This document shows, piece after piece, positions 26,493-35,280 of a stretch of DNA of 57,970 nucleotides (its first letter is position 1; every line of letters starts with the position of its first letter). The position numbers and the translations under genes were made by a program. The notes below the pieces were generated by a model. It had not been told where the DNA came from, searched no databases, and saw nothing but the letters and a program-made list of their open reading frames with translations. Source of the DNA: Candidatus Eiseniibacteriota bacterium (GTDB lineage Bacteria; Eisenbacteria; RBG-16-71-46; CAIMUX01); contig CAIMUX010000025.1 in assembly GCA_903844735.1 (NCBI GenBank), positions 1-57,970 of the forward strand, read 5' to 3'.

Positions 26493-27101
26493 ATGAAGCG
26501 TCGGATCTCGGCGGTCTTGCCGGCCGCCATCATTGCGCTCGCCGGGCTTGCGTCCGTCTGTGTGACCGAGGTCACCTCGGCCCCAGGGCCCGCGAAGCCG
26601 GCGAAGAAGGAGGCCGCCATCGTGAGCTTCACCATCAGCTCGCCGAACTTCACCCACGAGGGTGAAATTCCGTCCAAGCACACCTGCGAGGGGCCGAACA
26701 CGTCTCCCGCCCTGGCGTGGAAGAACGTGCCCGTCGGGACGAAGAGTCTCGCCCTCATCGTCGACGATCCCGACGCGCCGGACCCGAAGGCGCCGAAAAT
26801 GACCTGGGTCCACTGGGTGCTGTACAACCTGCCGCCCGGTGCCCACGGTCTTGCCGAGGGGATCGCCACCAAGGATCTGCCCGCCGCCACCCTCGAAGGG
26901 ACGAGCGATTACAAACGCGGCGCCTGGGGCGGCCCGTGTCCGCCGATCGGGCGCCACCGCTATTTCTTCAAGTTGTATGCGCTGGACGCTCTGCTGCCCG
27001 ACCTCGAGAGCCCGAACAAGGTCCGTCTACTGAAGGCCATGGAGGGACACATTCTCGCGCGGGCGGAACTGATTGGGACGTACGAAAAGAAAGGGGGCTG
27101 A
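26493..27101 (+). CDS. YbhB/YbcL family PEBP-like protein, exported
   Basis: A 202-residue phosphatidylethanolamine-binding/Raf-kinase-inhibitor-like protein. An N-terminal signal segment (ISAVLPAAIIALAGLASVC) precedes the single domain with LALIVDDPDAPDP, WVHWVLYNLP, RGAWGGPCPPIGRHRYFFKL and a C-terminal helix. GGAGGG 8 nt upstream fixes the ATG at 26493. Function in bacteria is poorly known; the anion-binding pocket residues (Asp-x-Asp-x-Pro, His, GPCPP-x-G-x-H) are all present. The 295 bases upstream (26198-26492) hold no recognisable gene. Confidence 0.9.
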   Translation: MKRRISAVLPAAIIALAGLASVCVTEVTSAPGPAKPAKKEAAIVSFTISSPNFTHEGEIPSKHTCEGPNTSPALAWKNVPVGTKSLALIVDDPDAPDPKAPKMTWVHWVLYNLPPGAHGLAEGIATKDLPAATLEGTSDYKRGAWGGPCPPIGRHRYFFKLYALDALLPDLESPNKVRLLKAMEGHILARAELIGTYEKKGG

Positions 27102-27249
27102 TGGAAACCCACGATAGGAAGAGGCGCTGAGGGGAGCCCACGAAGAAGTGGGAATGTGATCGGTTCTTCGCAGGCCCGCCTCCACACCGGGGACGGGCGG
27201 TTCCAGCCACGATCCCCGCGGCGTCTCTGCCGCAAGGAAGGATGTTTCG

Positions 27250-27684
27250 ATGCGCTGGGTAACCCGTGCCCACGTCCATGTCGATCGCGTCGCCTGTCCC
27301 TGGCTGCTTCAGCGTTTTGTCGATTCCGACGCGGAGTTTCTCCTCGTGGCGCGAAATCTTGTCGATCGCGTCGCCGCGGAAGAGGACGCGACCCCCTTTG
27401 ATGTCGCAGGCGCCGAGTTGGGGCACCAGGGGGACCGCTGCTCGTTCGACGCCATCATCGCGAAATACGAGCTGAAGGATCCGGCGCTCCTCCGCTTGGC
27501 GGACATCGTCCGCGCCGCCGACACCGGCAAGATGGAGAACGAGCCGATTGCGGCCGGGCTCGAGGCGATCGCCACCGGGTTCAGCCTCCGCTATCCCGAC
27601 GACGAGGAAAACCTCGCCGTGCAGTTCGAGGTCTATGACGCGCTCTATGCCTGGTGTCGGATCCAGGTGGCGAAGACGAAGTAG
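27250..27684 (+). CDS. ChrB-like (chromate-resistance-type) domain protein
   Basis: A 144-residue protein resembling the C-terminal domain of ChrB, with the signature RAHVHVDRVACPWLLQRFVD near the N-terminus, TPFDVAGAELGHQGDRCSFD in the middle and a helical end. The N-terminal part of full ChrB is absent, as in many stand-alone homologues. A GGAAGG site lies 8 nt before the ATG. There is no chrA permease; the next gene is an MFS transporter 16 nt downstream, so the pair may form an operon. Substrate is unproven. Confidence 0.85.
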   Translation: MRWVTRAHVHVDRVACPWLLQRFVDSDAEFLLVARNLVDRVAAEEDATPFDVAGAELGHQGDRCSFDAIIAKYELKDPALLRLADIVRAADTGKMENEPIAAGLEAIATGFSLRYPDDEENLAVQFEVYDALYAWCRIQVAKTK

Positions 27685-27700
27685 GGGGCGCCTCCCAGTC

Positions 27701-29107
27701 GTGAGCGATCAGCCGAGAAGACCCACTTCGGCCACCGGCGCGTCAGGCGAAAGAGGTTCGGCCCCCAACGCGCCAGGCGAAAAAAGTCCGGCCATCGGCG
27801 CGCCTGCGGACTTGGCGTCCGCTCGCCGTTTGCCACCTCCTGGCAGCCCCGGGGTCACCTCGCCGGGAGCCGCCGTCCGGAAGGCGGTCGGCTTCCTTGG
27901 CATCAACCGCAGTATCGGCGGGCTGATGGGAATGGTGATTCTTGTCGGCCTGGGCGAGAAGATGGCCGAGCGGTTTCTGCCGATCTACATGTTGGCGCTG
28001 GGGGGCGGGATCCTCGGCGTGGGGCTTCTGAACAGTCTCGACAACTTGCTCTCTGCGCTTTATTCGTTTCCCGGGGGCTATCTCGCCGATCGTTACGGCA
28101 CCAAACGTGCGCTGCTATGCTTCAACCTGATGGCCATGGTCGGGTACCTCATCGTCATTCTCGTGGCGAAGTGGTATGCGGTGATCCTCGGAGCCGTACT
28201 CTTCCTTTCGTGGACCGCCATATCGCTCCCCGCCACCATGCAGCTCGTTAACAACGTGATGCCCAGGAACAAGCGGACCATGGGCGTCTCGATGCACTCG
28301 TTGATCAAGCGGGTACCGATGTCACTGGGACCGCTCATGGGCGGCGCCTTGATCGTGGCGTGGGGCGAGACCACCGGCGTGAGGTTGGCGTTTGTGGTGG
28401 CGCTGGTCATGGCAATCATCGCTACCCTGGCGCAGGAGCGGATGATCACCGACGCCCGGCCGGCGCGGGACGATCGGAAGCGCTCCGCCGAACGCAACCC
28501 GTTTCGCCTCTGGAAAGAGATGAGCCCCGACTTGCGCGGTCTCCTCGTCAGCGACATCCTGGTGCGTTTCTGCGAACAGATCCCGTTTGCTTTCGTGGTC
28601 ATCTGGGCGATGAAGAGTCTGGGCACGCCGGGCATCGGCGGTCACCCGGTGACTGCGTTCCAGTTCGGCGTCCTTACCTCCATCGAGATGGCCACGGCCG
28701 TGCTCTGTTACATCCCGGTGGCTTACTACGCGGACAAGACAGGCAAGAAGCCGTTCGTGATCGTCACCTTCGGTTTCTTCACTCTCTTCCCGGTGGTGCT
28801 CTGGTTCAGCCGATCGTTCTGGCCGTTGGTGGGCGCGTTTGTGATCCGCGGGTTGAAGGAGTTCGGCGAGCCGACGCGCAAGGCGCTGATCATGGATCTC
28901 TCTCCCGAAGACCGCAAAGCGGGGATGTTCGGTCTGTACTACCTTATCCGCGATGTCATCGTGTCGCTGGCGGCGTTTGGCGGCGCGCTCCTCTGGCAGC
29001 GCAGTCCGGCGATCAACTTCATCGCCGCGTTTGCGTTTGGTGTCCTCGGGACGGCGTGGTTCGCCTGGAAGGGGAAGGATCTGCCGGTGGCGAAAGAGGC
29101 CGCGTGA
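27701..29107 (+). CDS. MFS transporter
   Basis: A 468-residue major facilitator protein with about twelve membrane helices. Between helices 2 and 3 lies GGYLADRYGTKRAL, the classic loop motif, with a second-half counterpart in YYADKTGKKPFV. Conserved helix ends include MQLVNNVMPRNKRTMGVSMH and FVIRGLKEFGEPTRKALIMD. The likely start is GTG at 27701, giving a Pro/Ala/Ser-rich cytoplasmic tail of about 50 residues before helix 1; no strong ribosome site is visible. The gene follows the ChrB-like gene. Substrate cannot be inferred. Confidence 0.86.
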   Translation: MSDQPRRPTSATGASGERGSAPNAPGEKSPAIGAPADLASARRLPPPGSPGVTSPGAAVRKAVGFLGINRSIGGLMGMVILVGLGEKMAERFLPIYMLALGGGILGVGLLNSLDNLLSALYSFPGGYLADRYGTKRALLCFNLMAMVGYLIVILVAKWYAVILGAVLFLSWTAISLPATMQLVNNVMPRNKRTMGVSMHSLIKRVPMSLGPLMGGALIVAWGETTGVRLAFVVALVMAIIATLAQERMITDARPARDDRKRSAERNPFRLWKEMSPDLRGLLVSDILVRFCEQIPFAFVVIWAMKSLGTPGIGGHPVTAFQFGVLTSIEMATAVLCYIPVAYYADKTGKKPFVIVTFGFFTLFPVVLWFSRSFWPLVGAFVIRGLKEFGEPTRKALIMDLSPEDRKAGMFGLYYLIRDVIVSLAAFGGALLWQRSPAINFIAAFAFGVLGTAWFAWKGKDLPVAKEAA

Positions 29108-29194
29108 GCCGCGGGGGCTCCTCCGGCTGTGCCGACGGGCGAGCGTTCAGACAGGAAACGGTCGGCCGCTCGTGACCGGCGAGGCGAGTGCGGG

Positions 29195-29947
29195 TCAGAT
29201 CCGCAGCAACGACCGGGCATTGGCGGTGGTCGCGCGTCCGATCGCCTCGACCGTAGTACCCCGGATCGTGGCCACAGTCCCCGCAATCTCACGGACGTGC
29301 CGCGGCTCCACTTGCTCCGGCGGGACCTCGTGGAGGCCGATGAATGGCGCATCGGTTTCCAGGAGCAGCCTTGTTTCGGGCACCATCTCCACGGAGCGGC
29401 CGGCCTTGCTTCCCGGCCGGGTCACCGCTCCGCCGAAGGCAAGGTGCATCCCAAGGTCGAGGAAGCGCTGTGCCAGCATCGGCTCCTTGGCATAGGCGTG
29501 GATGACCCCGCGGAGCTCCGGCGCAAACTCCCGGAGTTCCACGATCAGTTCGTCGAAAGCGTTCCGGCAGTGGAGGAGGACAGGCAGGTCCAGCTCGCAC
29601 GCCACGCCGAGCTGCATGCGAAGGAGGCGACGCTGCGTCTCCATCGACGGGCTTTCGATCTTGGCATCGAGGCCGATCTCGCCGACCGCCACGGCACCGC
29701 ACTCGCGCAGAGCGTCGCGCAGCCGTGCCGAGTCGAGCGGTTCGCCGGCAACCCACGGGTGCAGCCCGAGCGCGGCATGAACCCCTGGATGCTCCTTCAT
29801 GACCATGACTTTCTCCCAGGAAGCGAGATCATAGGCGGGAACCACGACGCGCGAGACGCCGGACTCGTCCGCCCGCGCCAGCACGCCATCGACGTCATCC
29901 GCGAGGGGTGGTTCATAGAGGTGACAGTGGGTGTCGACGAATTCCAT
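29195..29947 (-). CDS. tatD: TatD family metal-dependent hydrolase
   Basis: A 250-residue TIM-barrel hydrolase. Metal-site motifs are in order: DTHCHLYEP at the N-terminus, ALGLHPW, VGEIGLDAK, LLHCRNAFDE, GVIHAYAKEP and LLLETDAPF near the C-terminus. TatD proteins are DNases or related phosphoesterases. The open frame extends 109 codons further upstream, but the TatD signature begins at the ATG at 29947, which I take as the start. The gene is single and transcribed against its neighbours. Confidence 0.92.
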   Translation of the reverse strand: MEFVDTHCHLYEPPLADDVDGVLARADESGVSRVVVPAYDLASWEKVMVMKEHPGVHAALGLHPWVAGEPLDSARLRDALRECGAVAVGEIGLDAKIESPSMETQRRLLRMQLGVACELDLPVLLHCRNAFDELIVELREFAPELRGVIHAYAKEPMLAQRFLDLGMHLAFGGAVTRPGSKAGRSVEMVPETRLLLETDAPFIGLHEVPPEQVEPRHVREIAGTVATIRGTTVEAIGRATTANARSLLRI

Positions 29948-30331
29948 GCCTGCAGTGTAGGGCGACCGGGCGCAGGAAGAAAGCGGGTGTCGTCGGTTGA
30001 TATCGGATCCCGCTCTGACAACGGGCAAGGACTGGCAGCCCCGGAAGAGTCCTTTTTCCCAGTCGAACGCGTAGCCCGACGTCACGGACGTCAGTGGCGT
30101 CGAAGCCTGCAGATCTCGTCGGTGCTCATGCCGCCGGCTAACCTCCCGACGACCAGTTCGACCGGGACTCGTGTGCCTTCCATCACAGGGCGGCCAAAGC
30201 GCACGCTCTCGTCGACCGTGGCTCCGGGCGGCGGGATGGTCGCACGTGACCTGCCCGGGCTTGACCCAGGTCAAGGCGCCCCCGCCGTCTACCGCCGATC
30301 CTTATTGAGTGTGCCAACCAAGGAGGAAACC
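29948..30331. other. Intergenic region between tatD and the ferredoxin gene
   Basis: A 384-base divergent region. Its only recognisable elements are the FNR-type palindrome at 30261-30274 and an AGGAGG ribosome site at 30321-30326. I see no gene in it. Confidence 0.6.
30261..30274. promoter_or_regulatory. FNR/CRP-family palindromic operator
   Basis: TTGACCCAGGTCAA is a perfect TTGAC-N4-GTCAA palindrome of the FNR/DNR type, 58 nt before the start codon of the two-cluster ferredoxin protein. That distance suits activation of a promoter starting 15-25 nt before the gene. Low oxygen or nitric oxide would be the expected signal (inference). Confidence 0.6.
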
Positions 30332-31210
30332 ATGACACAGACCCGGGACATGATAGAAATCGACGAGGAGCTTTGCGACGGGTGCGGGCTCTGCGTTCCG
30401 TCGTGCCACGAGGGGGCCATCCGGATCATCAACGGAAAGGCCCGGCTGGTCGGCGATTCGCTCTGTGATGGGCTCGGCGCCTGCCTCGGGCACTGCCCGC
30501 GGGGCGCCTTGAAGGTCATCCACCGGGAGGCCGTTCCGTTCGTGGCGCCGGCGCCATTCCCGGCGACCGCCCTCGCTCCAACGCCGGCGTCTGTGCCGGC
30601 GGCGATTCTCGCCCCAACGTACGCGCCCCTCCCAGTGCCGGCCCCCGCCGCGCACCATCGTGAGGGAGGTTGTCCCGGCAGCCGAATGCGGATCATGAAA
30701 CCGATGTCTCCGGCTGTCGCCGGCCCGGCTCTTGGGGGAACATCCACCGGTGCGTCCCCGGCCGCACCGGGCGCACCAGCCGCGGATCCTCCTGTGGGCA
30801 GCGAGCCTTCGCAGCTCTCACACTGGCCGGTACAGATCCGTCTCGTTGCGCCGACCGCACCGTTTCTCGACGACACCCGATTGGTGGTCGCCGCGGACTG
30901 TGTGCCGGTAGCTCTGCCCGGATTCCACCGCGAGTTTGTGGCCGGAAATGCCGTGATGATCGGCTGCCCCAAGTTCGACGACCTCGAGGCCTACACCCAG
31001 CGCTTCGCCGAGATTTTCTCCACGGCTCGGGTTCGCCGCGTCACCGTGGTGGTGATGGAGGTGCCGTGCTGTCGCTCGCTCCCGACCGCCGTGCGGCGGG
31101 GAATCGAAGCTGCCGGCGCTTCAGTGCCGCTGGACGTGGTGGTGGTCGGTGTCGATGGGGAGATCCGCCAGCGGACGGTCGTCCCGGCGGAGGGGCCCCC
31201 GGGGCAGTGA
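30332..31210 (+). CDS. Ferredoxin-domain protein with conserved C-terminal iron-sulfur/metal domain
   Basis: A 292-residue cytoplasmic protein. The N-terminus has CDGCGLCVPSC, a complete four-Cys motif, and CDGLGACLGHCPRGA, in which one Cys of the usual four is replaced. An Ala/Pro-rich linker (about 75-165) contains GGCPGSRMR, and the C-terminal domain has SHWPVQIRLVAPTAPFLDD, VAADCVPVA, IGCPKFDD and MEVPCCRSL. This arrangement is known from anaerobes as a conserved protein, often in FNR- or hybrid-cluster-type regulons; its reaction is unknown. AGGAGG stands 5 nt before the ATG, and an FNR-type palindrome lies upstream. Confidence 0.88.
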   Translation: MTQTRDMIEIDEELCDGCGLCVPSCHEGAIRIINGKARLVGDSLCDGLGACLGHCPRGALKVIHREAVPFVAPAPFPATALAPTPASVPAAILAPTYAPLPVPAPAAHHREGGCPGSRMRIMKPMSPAVAGPALGGTSTGASPAAPGAPAADPPVGSEPSQLSHWPVQIRLVAPTAPFLDDTRLVVAADCVPVALPGFHREFVAGNAVMIGCPKFDDLEAYTQRFAEIFSTARVRRVTVVVMEVPCCRSLPTAVRRGIEAAGASVPLDVVVVGVDGEIRQRTVVPAEGPPGQ

Positions 31211-31332
31211 GCCGCAGGTCTTGAGCCTCGACCACAACTCGGCGATAGAGAGCCACATCGAACCCGGACGGACCCTGCAGGTTGCCGCACGTGCTCCTGC
31301 AACCCATGGCCGAGTTCCTCCGTAGAGCGGAT

Positions 31333-31384
31333 GTCCGGCGGCCCCAAGCCCAAACAGCCGACCCCCTTATTGGGGCCGCCGGAC
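31333..31384. repeat. 15-bp perfect inverted repeat in the leader of the VRVxVP gene pair
   Basis: GTCCGGCGGCCCCAA (31333-31347) and TTGGGGCCGCCGGAC (31370-31384) pair perfectly around a 22-nt loop. The right arm ends 22 nt before the ATG at 31407, just upstream of the AGAGGAG ribosome site. It may be a terminator for the ferredoxin gene, a leader structure or an operator. Confidence 0.75.
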
Positions 31385-31406
31385 GCTACCCTTAGAGGAG
31401 AAAGCC

Positions 31407-32054
31407 ATGAACAGACCCCACCGATCCCCGCTGACCTGGACTTTATTCGGCATTCTGGCTTCCCTCCCCTTCGCTCTTGGTCCCGCCAACCCCTTCCTCA
31501 CGTCCGCCTCGGCGGAGCCTTGGCTCCACGTCAAGGTTGTCGAAGCCGGCGCCGACGCCGAAACAGTCCGCGTGAATGTCCCGCTCTCCCTCGTGGAGGC
31601 TCTGGTTCCGCTCATGGAACACGCCGGAGACCGGAATGATGACGCCGCCGAAGCTGACGATGCCGACCGGACCTCTTGGCGTCACCACCACGGGATGAGC
31701 ATCAACAGTCACGACATCACGCCGGCGGAAGTGCGCGCCCTGCTGGAAGCGTTCCGTCAAGCCGGAGACGGCGAGTATGTTACCGTCGACGGCGTGGACG
31801 AGAAGGTTCGCGTGACCAAATCCGGCGGGTTTTTTCTCGTCGATGTCGAGGAACGCGGAGAAGAGCGCGAGCAGGTGAGGGTGAATGTGCGGATGGAGGT
31901 ACTGGAAGCGCTTCTGTCCGGAGGCAAGGATGAGCTCAACTTCCAGGCTGCGGCCAAGTCGCTGCGGAACCACGCGGGCGAAGATCTCGTCACGGTGGTC
32001 TCCGAAGACGAAACGGTTCGCATCTGGATCGACGAGAAGAAGACCACCGATTGA
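31407..32054 (+). CDS. Exported protein with repeated VRVxVP-type units, unknown family
   Basis: A 215-residue protein with an N-terminal hydrophobic signal-like segment (LFGILASLPFALGPANPFLT, probable cut after ASA). It contains two related units: WLHVKVVEAG with ETVRVNVPLSLVEALVPL, and FFLVDVEERG with EQVRVNVRMEVLEALLSG. Each is followed by a helix (ITPAEVRALLEAFRQ; FQAAAKSLRNH) and a short strand pair (EYVTVDGVDEKVRV; DLVTVVSEDETVRI). It is acidic, with a His/Asp-rich linker. I do not know the family. A GAGGAG site precedes the ATG. A shorter relative follows at 32148. Confidence 0.78.
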   Translation: MNRPHRSPLTWTLFGILASLPFALGPANPFLTSASAEPWLHVKVVEAGADAETVRVNVPLSLVEALVPLMEHAGDRNDDAAEADDADRTSWRHHHGMSINSHDITPAEVRALLEAFRQAGDGEYVTVDGVDEKVRVTKSGGFFLVDVEERGEEREQVRVNVRMEVLEALLSGGKDELNFQAAAKSLRNHAGEDLVTVVSEDETVRIWIDEKKTTD

Positions 32055-32147
32055 ATCGCTGAGTGACGTCCGGGGGGGGGCGGAGCGTAAGCCCCGGCAG
32101 AGCAAACCCCGCGCCACCCCCGGGCGACTCTTCAAGGAGACGTCGCC

Positions 32148-32738
32148 ATGAACGAGCCGACCGGTCCCAATGACTTCACCCCCGGGGCGGTCAGTCCCAC
32201 GAGTCACCCGGACCCCAACCGTCCGGGGCGGTCGGGCGCTCTCACCCCGACCGTGGCCGTCGAGACCGGAATCCACCGTACTCGCATGCGGCGTTTCATC
32301 TTCATCCTGGTCGGGTGCGTCGCTGCCCTTTCGCTACTGATCGGCACCGGCCTCGTCATCGCTTGGCGAGCGGGATCGGTCGTCGTCCAGGTCAGCGGGC
32401 ACGACCGAGGCGGGGACGACGTTCGCATCAGGGTTCCGGCGGCCGTCGGCCACCTGGCGTTGCTCTGCATACCGGACCGCGCTTTCGGCTGGTCGGCACG
32501 GGACCGGGTTTTCCACCACGGCGAGATGCGACTGCTCGCCGGAGAGTTGGAGCGGATTCCCGACGGCACGGTGCTGGTCCAGGTCGACTCGCCCGGCGAA
32601 ACGGTGCAGATCTCGCGGGAGCACGGGATGCTGCTCATCCACGTCGACTCGGACCAGGAAAAGGTGCGAGTCGAGGTGCCGGTCAAGCTGGCCGGGGCGT
32701 TCCTCAAGAGGGTGGAGCGAGTGGCGCGAGTCGGTTGA
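32148..32738 (+). CDS. Single-pass membrane paralogue with VRVxVP units, unknown family
   Basis: A 196-residue protein with a Pro-rich cytoplasmic N-terminus (about 45 residues), one transmembrane helix (FIFILVGCVAALSLLIGTGL) and an outer domain that repeats the units of the preceding gene: VVVQVSGHDRGGDDVRIRVP, then VLVQVDSPGETVQI and MLLIHVDSDQEKVRVEVP with LAGAFLKR. AAGGAG lies 8 nt before the ATG. With the exported gene 93 nt upstream it forms a probable operon, so one protein may be membrane-tethered and the other periplasmic. No function is known to me. Confidence 0.78.
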   Translation: MNEPTGPNDFTPGAVSPTSHPDPNRPGRSGALTPTVAVETGIHRTRMRRFIFILVGCVAALSLLIGTGLVIAWRAGSVVVQVSGHDRGGDDVRIRVPAAVGHLALLCIPDRAFGWSARDRVFHHGEMRLLAGELERIPDGTVLVQVDSPGETVQISREHGMLLIHVDSDQEKVRVEVPVKLAGAFLKRVERVARVG

Positions 32739-33120
32739 CGGTTCTCCGGGATCTGTCTGCGACCGGCGCACCGGCCTGGCGTGCTGAGCGCGGAAGACCA
32801 CGCCGCGTTCGTGGCCCGGTACGGTGAGCTGATTTGTGGCCTCTAGCCCGACCTCCTACTTGGTGGCCACCGCCGGCCATTCGGTTCTCCAGGAGCTCGG
32901 CCGAATCAAGAGCACGGCCACCATGGGATTGCCTCGGCCGACTCCCGCCGCTCTTGAAGGCTGCGATTCCGCCGGAGCTGGAGTACATCCAGGATCCGGA
33001 CCGTTTCATATCCCGGGGGGCGGAGCTCCGGGGCGAAGCCCGAAGCCTGAATCTCAGGAAGCATCCGAGCTGGCCAGCGGGACGACTCAGGGTGTCCGCC
33101 GAGGGGCGGGTTTCACCACA
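32739..33120. other. Intergenic region with convergent gene ends
   Basis: 382 bases between the membrane paralogue and the EAL gene. A short stretch at about 32780-32840 translates as LSAEDHAAFVARYGELICGL before a stop and may be the remnant of a lost gene. A heptamer repeat (33034-33054) lies at the far end. Nothing else is recognisable. Confidence 0.4.
33034..33054. repeat. CGAAGCC heptamer repeat, locus 1
   Basis: CGAAGCC, CGAAGCC, TGAATCT: three 7-bp units, the last degenerate. The same heptamer family recurs at 35542-35590 and 37034-37068. Confidence 0.6.
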
Positions 33121-35280
33121 TCAGGCAGCTTTTCTTCCTATTGCCTCAACATTCGGCCACAGTCCCGGCTTGCCGCCGCGCGGGGATTTGGTCGCCAGGT
33201 ACCGGTCGAACTCGTCGGCCGGCATGGGCCGCGCCAAGGCAAAGCCCTGCCCGATGTCGCACCCGCTGCGTCTGGCCCACTCCACCTGCTCGTCGGTCTC
33301 CACTCCTTCCGCCACTACCACCAAACCCAACATGTGTGCGAAAGCGGTGATGGCCGAGACAACCGCCCTCGGCCTGGGGCCCCCGGTGGCCGCTTGGATC
33401 AGCGCCTGGTCGATCTTCACGCATCCGATCGGCAGTCGGTGCAGATGGGAGATGGACGTGTTCCCCGTGCCGAAGTCATCCAGGGCCAGACGGACCCCAA
33501 GGAAGCGGAGCGACTCAAGCTGGGTGGCGTAGGCTCCGATGTCCTCCGCCGCCATGGACTCCGTCACTTCGAGGTCGAGCCTGGCGGGGTCCAGACCGGT
33601 GTCTTTCAGGATCGCCCGGATCTTCCGGGAGAAGTCCGGCGACCTCAACTGGAAGAGAGATAGGTTGACCGAGATCCGCATCCACGGCCAACCCTCGTCT
33701 TTCCAGACGTTGGCCTGTTCGCAGGCCTTGCGCAGAACCCAACAGTCGATGCTCGGACCCAGGCCGATTCCCTCCGCAAAGGGGAGAAAGTCGTGCGGAG
33801 CGAGCAGGCCGCGCTCGGGATGTTGCCACCGGATCAACGCCTCGGCACCGATGATCTCCCCGGTGCGCAGAGACATCTGGGGTTGGTAGTGGACGACGAG
33901 CTGCTCGGCCTCGAGGGCTTGGGCCAGGCTCTCCTTCAAGGAGGCCGTGGGACCCGCCCGATGGTCGGAGGTGGAGACGTAGGCCTGGTGCCGGCTGCCG
34001 CCGAGCGCCTTGGCCTTGTAGAGTGCCTCGTCCGCCTTGCCCAGGAGCTCGTCGGGGGTCGCGCCGTCCAGGGGATAAACCACGGTGCCGACGCTGCACG
34101 TGCCGACGATCGCGTTCCCGTCCACCAGGAACGGGAGCTTCATCACGCGGACGATCTTCTCGGCAATGAGCGCCACGTCGTCGGTGTGGGCCAGCTCCGG
34201 CAGGAGGATCAAAAACTCGTCCCCACCGAGACGCCCGACGGTATCGGACCGGCGCACGGTGCGATGCAGACGCTCCGCGACTCTGCGCAGGAGAGAATCC
34301 CCGGCCGCATGACCATAACTGTCGTTCACCGCCTTGAAGTTGTCGATGTCGAGGAAGATGAGCCCCAGGTGGTGCCCGTGGCGCTCGGCGAGTGCGACGG
34401 CGTTCTCCAGGCGGTCACAGAGAAGCTGCCGATTGGGAAGCCCGGTCAGGATGTCGTGGTAGGCCAGGTGCTCGAGCCGCTCCTCGGCGCGCTTGTGTTC
34501 GGTGATGTCCAGGGCGTACTCGAAGCGAACCATCCGCCCATCCGGCCACCGGATCAGGCGGTCGGTCAGTGCGAAATCCCGGTCGCTGCTTGCGTCGTGG
34601 TGTTCCCACCGGTGGACCTGCCCGGGGTTCTCGCGGATGGTGGCGTTGGTGCAGAAGGTGCAGGGGGCGTCGTGGTCATGGAGTACCCGGTAGCACGTTT
34701 CCCCCACGAGCGGTCGGCCGCTGCGGAGCTTTCTCATCGCGGCGTTGACGAAGAGAATCTCGTGGGTGTCGAGGTCCGACACGTAGATTGCTTCCTCGAG
34801 GCTCTCGAAGACGGAGAGAAGCTGGCCGTGTTCCTGTTCCAGGGCGGCCTCTGCCTTGACTCGGTCATCCAGAAGGCGCCGTTGTTGAATGGTTTTGTGG
34901 ATGACGGAGGGAAGCAGGCCGAGATAGAGCCCGCCGGCGTCCTTCGTGAGGTAGTCGCTCACACCGAGCTTCATGGCCTTGACGGCGACGTCCTCGCTCC
35001 TTGCGCCTGTAAGCATGACGGTGGGCGGAAGCCCGGTGGTTTCCGAGAGGGTCCGGATCACTTCGAGACCGCTCAAGCGGGGCAGGTTTTGGTCTACGAT
35101 CAGGACGTCGTGCTGCGCGCGAGCAAAGAGCGCGAGACCCTCCCCGCCATCCCGGGCCAGGTCGACGTGGTATCCCCACCGTTCGAGGGTTCTCTGCACC
35201 AAGCTCGCCTGTCCCGGGTCGTCCTCGATGTAGAGGAGTCGGGCCTTGCCCGAATCCCCCCCTGTTGCCCGCGTGTTCAT
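33121..35280 (-). CDS. Response regulator with PAS, GGDEF and EAL domains (cyclic di-GMP turnover)
   Basis: A 719-residue protein: receiver domain (about 13-130; LLYIEDD and IVDQNLP with the phosphoacceptor Asp), a PAS-like domain with a CTFC motif (about 160-270), GGDEF with intact RLGGDEF, and EAL with GAEALIRW, EVTESM, ALDDFGTGN, KIDQALI, VVAEGVETDEQ and GQGFALARP. Both catalytic signatures look active, so it could make and degrade cyclic di-GMP, with one side dominating. The ATG at 35280 (MNTRATGG) directly precedes the receiver domain; the frame is open to 35421. The 5' end of this gene exists in a second, decayed copy at 36604-36922. Confidence 0.9.
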   Translation of the reverse strand: MNTRATGGDSGKARLLYIEDDPGQASLVQRTLERWGYHVDLARDGGEGLALFARAQHDVLIVDQNLPRLSGLEVIRTLSETTGLPPTVMLTGARSEDVAVKAMKLGVSDYLTKDAGGLYLGLLPSVIHKTIQQRRLLDDRVKAEAALEQEHGQLLSVFESLEEAIYVSDLDTHEILFVNAAMRKLRSGRPLVGETCYRVLHDHDAPCTFCTNATIRENPGQVHRWEHHDASSDRDFALTDRLIRWPDGRMVRFEYALDITEHKRAEERLEHLAYHDILTGLPNRQLLCDRLENAVALAERHGHHLGLIFLDIDNFKAVNDSYGHAAGDSLLRRVAERLHRTVRRSDTVGRLGGDEFLILLPELAHTDDVALIAEKIVRVMKLPFLVDGNAIVGTCSVGTVVYPLDGATPDELLGKADEALYKAKALGGSRHQAYVSTSDHRAGPTASLKESLAQALEAEQLVVHYQPQMSLRTGEIIGAEALIRWQHPERGLLAPHDFLPFAEGIGLGPSIDCWVLRKACEQANVWKDEGWPWMRISVNLSLFQLRSPDFSRKIRAILKDTGLDPARLDLEVTESMAAEDIGAYATQLESLRFLGVRLALDDFGTGNTSISHLHRLPIGCVKIDQALIQAATGGPRPRAVVSAITAFAHMLGLVVVAEGVETDEQVEWARRSGCDIGQGFALARPMPADEFDRYLATKSPRGGKPGLWPNVEAIGRKAA

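Noticed and set aside
29106-29120. GAGCC-GCGGG-GGCTC hairpin after the MFS gene
   Set aside because: The stem is only 5 bp with no T-tract, expected by chance at this GC content.
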